DNA from: Phoronis australis
Taxonomy: Eukaryota > Phoronida > Phoronidae
Assembly (NCBI GenBank): GCA_002633005.1
Contig: NMRA01000094.1
Location: forward strand, 648,597-712,596
Length of the DNA stretch: 64,000 bases
Direction of reading: 5' to 3'
Positions 51,701 through 60,700 of this stretch are shown one piece after another. Below the pieces are notes generated by a model that did no database searches, had not been told where the DNA came from, and saw only the letters and a program-made list of their open reading frames with translations. Each line of letters opens with the position of its first letter. The first letter of the stretch is position 1. The translations under genes and the position numbers were made by a program.

Positions 51701-54700
51701 TCTGCCATAGGTGGTGCTTCAATTGTCCTAAGCTGTCTATAGGTGGGGCTTCAAATGTCCATAATTGCATTTGGCACCGCTAGCATCAAATCTTTGACAC
51801 AGTATCACTGACTCAACATATCACATGTATGCCTGTGCTGGTGCGACACAAGTGGCTGGTCTGAAGAGTACCGTAACATTGGTAGTGCAGATGTCACTAA
51901 GGAAGAAGGTTGGTGTGTAGTGATAAGAAACCCCAGGCATATATAGACAGTGAATCTGCAATTCAAAAAGCCAAGATACCATGTCATTGTTAACTGAGAA
52001 TCAAAGTGCCGGCAGACATGGAAGGTTTTGTCATCCAGTTCATGTTAAAGCAGAGATGGTAGAAAGTGTTCTTTAGGAAGTTGCTATGGTGACCAGTATT
52101 GGATATGAGATGTGCACTGGCAGAGAGTGACCACATGATAGTCAAGGGTGGCTCATGGTGACCAGTACTGGACATGAGATGTATACTGCTAGAGAGTGAC
52201 CACATGATAGTCAAGGGTGGCTCATGGTGACCAGCACTGGACATGAGATATACACTGCTAGAGAGTGACCACATGATAGTCAAGGGTAGTGGCACTGTTG
52301 GAAGAAGGTGTCCTGTTGACATGTTGTTAGATAACATCATTCCATGACATATTTGTGCCTTGGACTTCACTAGAAGTCTTGGACTTCACTAGAAGCCCTG
52401 AATCAATGGCCTTGACTATACAGCACAGAGGTTTGTTTACCGGACCAACCACTACTGAGGATGTCATTCCAAAGGAAGTTTGTCATATCCTGCAACTAAC
52501 TGATAACGTAGGAACAATCTGTAATGACAATGCACTAAATGATATTTTTAGCATGCTAATTATGCGTTGAGGGACAAAGATGTTTTATGCAATTAGCATC
52601 AGACAGAGGCTTATTGTACCTATTGCAGTGTTCTTGGTCAAGTGTCTGGTGATTTTTGTGATGAGTGTAATGTGGCAGTCAGTGAGAACTGATTATTACC
52701 ATTAGTGATACCTCGCCACTGTAGGATGTGACTGATTCTCTTGACAAGCGGGCAGAGGTTGATGAACTTGAGCTGGATCAAGCTAGCAGTGACTGTGGAG
52801 GAACTGAGAAGAGGAACAGAATGTAAAAGGGTGAGACCAGCTCTGATGGAACACCAGGTGGTATGGTGATTGAATTGTTGAACATGGCAGATGAGAAAGT
52901 GAAGCAGAGGATAGAGACACTTGCTGCTAGGAGTGAACATAATGAGTGTCAGGGTGAAAACTGTAACTTTGATGGTGCTGGAGCTGGTAGAACAAATGTG
53001 GTTGGCTCTACTGTTGGCATAGAAGCTGGTGGTGATTATGGTGTTGATTATGGTGGAAATGTTGCAGTGCCCAGAGGTCAGCAGGAAACCTCTGAGTTTG
53101 GTCAGCGGTTTGAAACTCTAAGGAGCCATCTGTTGTCTTTAGCCCACTCTATTGTGGAACCACAATGGGAAGTTAGTAGGAATTTTGAAGTAGATTTAGA
53201 TGTTGGAGTAAATACCATGCATTTTGTTTTTGAGGATAACGTCAATTTAATCGCTGTTCCATCTACAAATGAGGATTCACAGTGCAGTTTGGTAGAACAG
53301 AGTAACGTCCATACCAAAATGAGGTCACATGGTGCATTTGTTGATGTTCGAAATTTATCATGCTGTCCAGATGTTTACACTAGTGACTCGACCCAAAGTG
53401 AAGGAGAACAAGACAGTGCATATTTACTGGATGAACTGAATGAAGTTGGGAGTAGGAAGCCTGATTACAAACGTAGAAACAGTGGTAGCATGACCGTGGG
53501 AAATACTGTGAAAAGACTGAAAAAGAAAGTTGCTAAGTCTCTGTTTCACTCTGTGAGTCTACCGGAGTTTGACTTTTGGAAACCTTCGTCATTGTTGGGT
53601 GGCAGACAGAAGTATAGCAAGCTAGACAACTCGCAAGTTGATATGGGGTTACATGATGAATGTGGGGTCGTGTCACAAGGGTGTGATCACGGGAGTCATC
53701 ACACTGTGACAGCAGCCGTTGTTGTCATCGACAACGATGAGTGCAATGAGTATACACCTGTGGACAGGTTTCTCGTACAGGTAAACTTTACTCTGGGCAC
53801 TTAAGTGTTGTCAGTGTTGAAAGGTTGCATCGGCCATGATATTAGTTGAATCCATGTACATGATTTTATTTGTGGTGCATGGCTTGTCTGAAGATACAGT
53901 ATACATCAATGGTTGGTTATTGGCTATTATCCTTCATCCTGTTTTTCCACTGGATCATTAGCGAATTTCAACACTATGTGGGCTTTGCTGAATAATTGGC
54001 ACATCTTGACTTATCAGTGGGCTTAAGAAGAGCACTTAATGTCTAACTGCATTAGATAAGGGTTGTCACTTACATATGGGTCCTTTATCTTCAAGTATTA
54101 TTGACCCTAGTTTTTAAAATAATGCCTATCTGGACATGTGCTTCAGGAGATGAGGAAATTTAATGCCTCTTAAGACTGACATGTAAAATTGATTAATGAT
54201 AACCTGAGTAGTGCTAGCCCATGGCCAATACTTCCAAAATTTGACCCTTTCATTCAATCACAGGTCATCTCTATTCCAACTGAATTTTGCTTCATTTTAG
54301 TTAAAAACTTCATGGAATGGATTTGATGTGAATTTGTTCATTCAAAACATAAGCCCAAATAATGCTCATCCAATACAAATTCAAAAAATTATGATTTAAT
54401 ATGAATGTTTTAGCGTACTTTTATGTTGGTGCAGCACCACTTAAAATAGTTGTCGTAGTGAATGACAGCTAAGTGTGCATTATAGCTACTCACTCAACCA
54501 CCGCCCTGTGTACCAGTAGCCCTGTGTACCAGTAGCCCTGTGTACCAGTAGCCCTGTGTACCAGTAGCCCGGTGTACCAGTAGCCCGGTGTACCAGTAGC
54601 CCGGTGTACCAGTAGCCCGGTGTACCAGTAGCCCGGTGTTCTAGTAATGAGGTTTCTGCCGAAAGCCCCAGTAAATTAGCTGTAAATAATAAGGCAAAGA

Positions 54701-57700
54701 CAAACAGGCCTGAAAGTTATGGAATATTTACATTGTAGCAAATCTTTTGACTGATTAGACTCCTGTTCTAAATTGGTTACTGCAAAGGAAAGAGTATTTT
54801 TAAAAGCCAGTGTAAGTTAAAGTGTAAGCCCACATTTCATTCAGGAAGTGTATATTTGAACTACTTTCTGCTTATAAGGTTGGTCTTGACTTGTTCCTTA
54901 CTCAAACTAAAAGTGATTTCTGAGTTAGCCAATAACTGGCATTTCGTTATTCCTTGAGATGATATTGGCTAATAAAATAACACGGCATGACTAGTCAACT
55001 TGCAGAAGCTGGTCCTGAGCAATAAGCAGTTGTCGGTTCTTTCAAAGCGCTGAAAACACGTCTAATTTGACTAAGGAACAAACTGTAACCAGTTTCATGA
55101 AAATAAGCTTTGTTTTTTGATGTGAGGTTGGTTTATGGACCCTTTAAGAACAATAGGCTACAAGGAAATATTGATGTCAACTTTGATCAGCTTTAATTAG
55201 TATATTTCTTGATTTCGCTTTAAAGCAAGTATCGATGCTTGAAGAAGTGATATCACTAAATTTACCCCCTCCCAACACCCACACCTTCCACCCCCCCTCG
55301 TGGATGTGTGGGCGCTACTAGCTTTCGGTGCCGTGATAGACTGAAGACTGATTATTTATGAATCTCAGCCTCTAATGCGCCAGTCATTGTTGCTAAGCCT
55401 TGACTTGTGCAGTACTCCTGAGTCACTTTCAACAATTGTTATTCCTGTTGACTGATTCAGTAACTAATTAGCTCGCTCGTTATTACGTGCTGAATGTGTA
55501 ACTGACTCTCACTTACTTGTTATGCTCCCACATATTTATATGTGGACGCATTATGCTGTCATCTGCGTCCGTCCAGGCGACATCCGTCCGGCATCCGCTG
55601 GTCTGTCTCCAAAACAGTTTAACGTATGTTCATGAAATTTTGCACGTGTGTTTCTTTCATTGATGGGACAGCATGAGCGAACTTTCGGATGGATCCGACT
55701 ACTGGTGTGTCTCCTAGTGGCCATTTTAATTTTTTACGTTTACCTCTGTATCTTCAAAGGTTTTCAACGTATTTTCATAAAATTTGGTATATAGGCATCT
55801 ATTGGTAATACGACGGTATCCTCTCGTTTTCGGATGGATTCGGCGTAGTTTGCGCCACCTAGTGGCCATTTTTACTATTTTCGAGACTTTTTGAAGTACA
55901 CCCCTGTATCAACCAAACCGCTTTAAGTATGATTGTGAAAATTGGCCATTTTTATGACACTAATAAGCAACCCTAAAAGCACAGCCTTTGCGTTGCATTC
56001 GTGGGCGCATTTCAACGCTCCGCGTTGCTCTTGTGTTTGAGTATTTATAGTCTGTTGAAATGTTCTGGAAATTTTCATCAATTCCAACACTTCAAGAACT
56101 TTCTACCCAATCATTCTATAAATACATCCAGGGCTCTTGATTATTCCACCACACCAAGGATCTATTTACGCCACCTATGGGCTGAAACCTTCCCTGACCT
56201 CATAGGTCATGCCACTAAAGTACTCCCTGCTAACAATTAGAACAGCCAAATAAAACCAATGTCAGACTACTTCTGGCATTAATTAAATTTCACTCTTTAT
56301 ATTTTGTAGGTGTGTCACCACGGCGACTGTCGGGATAGAAACAGTCAGCATCCTCTCTCTCTTTGTGCCGAATGTGATGAGAGGATACACTCTGACCCAG
56401 AGTTCAGAGGTCATCTACGGTTAGATGTACATTCCAAAGGTAAAGAATACTTTTTGTTTGTTTTTCTCTAATTTACAAACAACACTTTGCCTGTGTTCTG
56501 TCACTGCTGTGCAGTTATGATGCACTGTTCTTAGTGGAATACTTACTGATGAGTTGCCCTATAAAAAGGCATTTCTCAATACCAGTTGAATTTAGTGGAA
56601 TATCTGCTGGTGAAAGGGTGCAAGTGCACCAATTACTTTCAGTACTGAATCAGCAACCAACGCCATCTATAGGCTGTCCATGTAGCACGCACTACATACA
56701 GTGGTGTACCACGGACCTGTGCTAGTTGCTTGTAACCTTTGAAAATAACAATTTTTTGAGCAGTCTGAAGATATTGTCTAAGGTTCAGTCTGAGTCGTTG
56801 AATCGTGTGTTTTCCAGAAAAGAATGGTGTGAGTCAGAGACTATTCTCGGCTCACTCGTTGTTGGACTCTAACAACAGTGAAACATCACCATCAAGCAAC
56901 AGTGCTACCCACCTGGATAATGGCAAAATGAATGAGATTAGTGTAAAAGATGAAACGTAAGCCTTTGTGAATTCATAATGTGTCTTGGGCAAGCTGGTCA
57001 TGATAATGCTATTTGAAGGAGTTTTATACTTTTGTTAGTTCATTATTGAAATAGATGGAGAGTACTTGTTTATAGGTTATTTATTACAAGGGAGTAGCCC
57101 AGGTACTCTAGTTCATAACGCCAAACTTATGATGGCACATATTAATGTTTCTTTATCACTCTGTGTTTATTGCAATGTTTTGGATGTCTTCATGGACCAT
57201 GTCTGGCAATAGCAGGAAATTGTGTAGCATTTTGTTTTATGTAGGATTGTCTTGTGTCAAAACATGATTATTTCATTTCCCTTTATTTAGAGTGCAGTGC
57301 TAAGGACTATTCCGAGAAACTGACTTCCACATCTAGTAAGTTGGTCAAACATAGGTAAAAAAATTTAAGTCAAAAACTTAGTCAAAAACTTAAGTCAAAA
57401 ACTTAAGTCAGACTTGAGATCACTTTCAAGGAATGGACTGGAGACAAATTTAAGATTTATCTTTAAATTGACTTAAATTTAAGATTTGTCTTAGCTAAGT
57501 CAGTTTTCTTGAAAGGGGTTCCTGTTTCTCTGTATTATTTTGTTTACTCCAGCATTTTTTTTTCAATTGCCTCATAATAAATTTTCTTCCTTTAGGGAGA
57601 GGCCGGTGACGCCTTCGACAGACACAATAGATGGCACTGATAGTACTGATGCCACAGCAGCTCAGACAGCAGCCAAGTTTAAACGGAAAAAAGTGCTAAA

Positions 57701-60700
57701 AAATCGACGTCCTCATACTGAGGTAAGTTGGGGACTGGAGGGAACTCTTTTATTAATGTGAAAATATTTATATGACGACCAGTTGCGTGAATGGACTAGT
57801 TGTGCTTTCTCTGATCCATAAAAGATGAATTCACTAATGTTGAAAAACTGAACTTAAGGAATGTAAGCACTCTTTGTCAGAGGTAATAATGTAAAAAGGC
57901 TAAGAAATGTTCAGCAGTTTGTTGATCATTTCTGGTGATTGCTCATGTTTTGTTTGTTCTACCAGAACTTTTAGGAGCTGTAAATGCTTTGTGTATGATT
58001 GTATTCCACACACCAGTTGAGTACATGGTCAAGTTTACCTCCACTGTACTAAATACCCCTCTCCTGCGCAATGTGTCTAAACTGTACCAAGGGATCTGAT
58101 GATGTGTCTGTGACCCCTTGTAAAGAGACAGAGTAAGAAAATATATATGAAACCAATTAATTTTGTAGGTTTTATGAACCCTGAAAAATTCAGAATGAGC
58201 CTAAAAATGTAGAAGATTGATCCACTTGAGTTGGATGTATTATCATGAACATTAAAACATGAAATGTCTAAAAACCATTATTGTTGTTGCATTCAGATGT
58301 AGGCAGTTGTAGTTCTGGGCATGTTAAGGTCACAGCAAGATCCCTGTATGACATGTGCTGCCCTCAGTCAGGTAGCTTCTATGCTCTTTTAGAATGAAGT
58401 ACATGTTGCGTGAAAAATTAATTTGGTAAAAGTTAAATATCCTCCCTCCAAAGGAACTCCACTCATTTACTGTATGACATGATGCAATTAGCATTCTTTC
58501 TGTGGTGAAGCATTATACTTATTTTATGTCGATAATTCTGGAGTCTTACTGCAATAAATGTCCATCTCCTAACTACTAGAATGTGATACAGTCTTGTTTA
58601 TTAACATTATATTGGTGACATTTACATGGTAACCCAATGGCAAGTTGAAATTGCACTCCTCATTCTGTTTGTTGTACACTGTGCAGGTCTCGTCATTTTC
58701 AGTGTTGCAACATGGACACACATTTCCAACTATACTAGTTTAACAATTATACAATAGACTCTCACCAATGGCAGACAAGTGAAATTTTATTTTATTTTGA
58801 CATTTTTTTCATAAGCCAATTAACATTTTACTTTTTTCAAATTCTGTTCCATAGTTATCATCAGTCAGCATTTTACAAAATCATGAACGTTCACAGTAAT
58901 GAATATAATCGTGAACGTTCACAATAATGCTAAGAAACTTAATGTGAATTGTGTTCACATTATAAAGTTGGTCACTCTGAATGAGTATTGTGTTAAATTT
59001 TGGCCCCATGAAAAATTAGGCATGGGCCATTTTAATAGGGTCTGAATGAGGATTAAATGTAATATGAGTATGGTGGACATTTTCTTATAGACGGAGTAGT
59101 CTTGTCAGTGAAATAATCATCCACTCTCGTAAAAAACGATCCTTTTGTTTGAGAGACTATTGGGTAGATTGTGTGGTACACTTGTGTTCACTTCAAGTGT
59201 CAACTTCCCCAAGTGGGGCATTGCTCATGGTACATCCCCTCAATTTTCGATGTGCCCTTGCGGTTTGTCACCAATTCTCCACAAGTGACCCCTCACAACT
59301 AACTGATTGGTTTCCGACAGTAACAGGCTAATTTCTTCACAAATTGAAAATTCTCCACGTTGAGATCCTGTAGAAAAGTTTTGCGGGTTCATTTTTCAAT
59401 GCTGAAAAAACTGCCCGTGCGGTAAATTTTCCTGGTGTCAAAATCTGCTACTATAGAAGCTCTCTAATACTGTAAGTTTTAAACAGTGTTGACCAGTGCA
59501 TGGTGTGATAAATAACATACTCTTAGAATTGAAATGTACAACTAATTATGTTAGTTAGTGTCTAAGAGCACTAAAAATTGATTGCAAGAAAATGTGGTCA
59601 TTGAAAAGAAACGTGAAAATCCTTTCAAGTAGACAGTAGACATTAACCTAAACAGGTAGAAATATGACAGTAAATAAACAACAAAGCAAACTTAAAATAT
59701 CTCAAGGTTGTTTTGAAAGACCATGCAAATGCAAAAATATTGTTGAAATACGCGTTAACATGAATCATATGCACAACCACCTTTGCCTTTGGTTTCGGGA
59801 ATCTAGTTCTTTGCACACACTTATCTTCCTCAATCACTGTAGTTGCAATGACAACTTTCTTTGTAAGCAGACGTGTTTGGTGAAGGGACTTGATGTACCG
59901 ACTGTTCTTTTGTTGTTTTTTATGTTGTTCTGTTTTAACCTCAAGTGTTCTATGTGAACTTTTTTCTTTCAACCAGTTCCCATTAATTAAAATTCCTTTT
60001 GTGGTTAGTGTTTTAGCCTACCTTTTTTGCATGCAAGTTTATTGTTTGAGTATGTCCTTGGGTGAGAGTGAATCAGAATAGATAATTCCACTTTAAGCTT
60101 TTCAATTGAATCTGAAACAGAGCTTCAAAATATGTTTGACTTAACAATCAGCAACTTTCACAGAGACAAAAACTGATGGCAAGGGTTATGATGACTTTTA
60201 CTGCTTTCAACTGGCTAGGGAAGAAATGTTCCACAAAAGTGAACATTGTCTGAAGTATGAAGGTTAGATTGCCACCTGGTGCGAAGTGGATGTGCCTCCC
60301 TCTGCTTGTGCGATCCTCCCTCTATGGACATGAAGTGAAATTACATCCTTCTACTGGTGTGAAGTGGAAGTACATCCCTCTACTGTCATGATCCTCCCTC
60401 TGTTCATTTGAATTGGAAATACCTATCTCTGTGGGTGTAAAATGAAAGTACCTCCCTCTATTGGTGTAAAGTGGAAGTATCTCCCTCTACTGACATGTTA
60501 AAGTACCTCCCACTTGTGGTGTGGTCCTGCTACCTCCCTCCATGGCGTGAAGTGGAAGAACCTCCCTCTCTTACCAGGTGACAGCACGAGTCTTGTATCC
60601 ATTGTGATCAGTCATCAGTTCTCTATGAAAGTCTCTCAAAGTATCATCTTTTAAGAAAACACTCTTTAAGAGGGACTGAATTTTGAACCATAATCGTTTC

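Larger units (their letters stand above)
42316..56309 (+). other. Intron 6 (14 kb) or introns flanking exon 7
   Basis: If exon 7 is skipped this is one intron. It contains the THAP element (42796-44323), a full-length GGGCG element (46489-48595), a fold-back element (49433-49839), dispersed repeats (49980-51540), a 69-bp tandem array (52089-52291), exon 7, a 16-bp array (54503-54640) and a CTAGTGGC element (55528-55965). In 44324-46488 there are only AT-rich and unsupported short frames. Confidence 0.65.
53781..56309 (+). other. Intron between exon 7 and exon 8
   Basis: Contains the 16-bp minisatellite (54503-54640) and the CTAGTGGC element (55528-55965). I see no other exon; the remainder is AT-rich and featureless, with an unsupported frame at 56001-56240. 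Confidence 0.65.

Noticed and set aside
51990-52370. 126-codon minus-strand frame
   Set aside because: It runs through the 69-bp tandem repeat and shows only its periodic peptide.
52629-52692. Possible upstream exon with CDECNVAVSEN
   Set aside because: It has an acceptor-like ttgcag, but the phase does not match exon 6 and it ends in TGA with no convincing donor.
52823-52857. A 35-nt intron removing the TAA in exon 7
   Set aside because: GT and AG are present, but it is too short for splicing and the resulting frame meets a stop.
53102-53317. Minus-strand frame opposite exon 7
   Set aside because: Shadow of the real coding strand.
42257-56439. Naming the gene as UNC79
   Set aside because: Only the Cys spacing is reminiscent; the N-terminal segments do not resemble what I remember of UNC79 and no search could be run.
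59643-59972. Overlapping frames of about 100 codons on both strands
   Set aside because: Both strands open at once in AT-rich intron; no domain or splice support.
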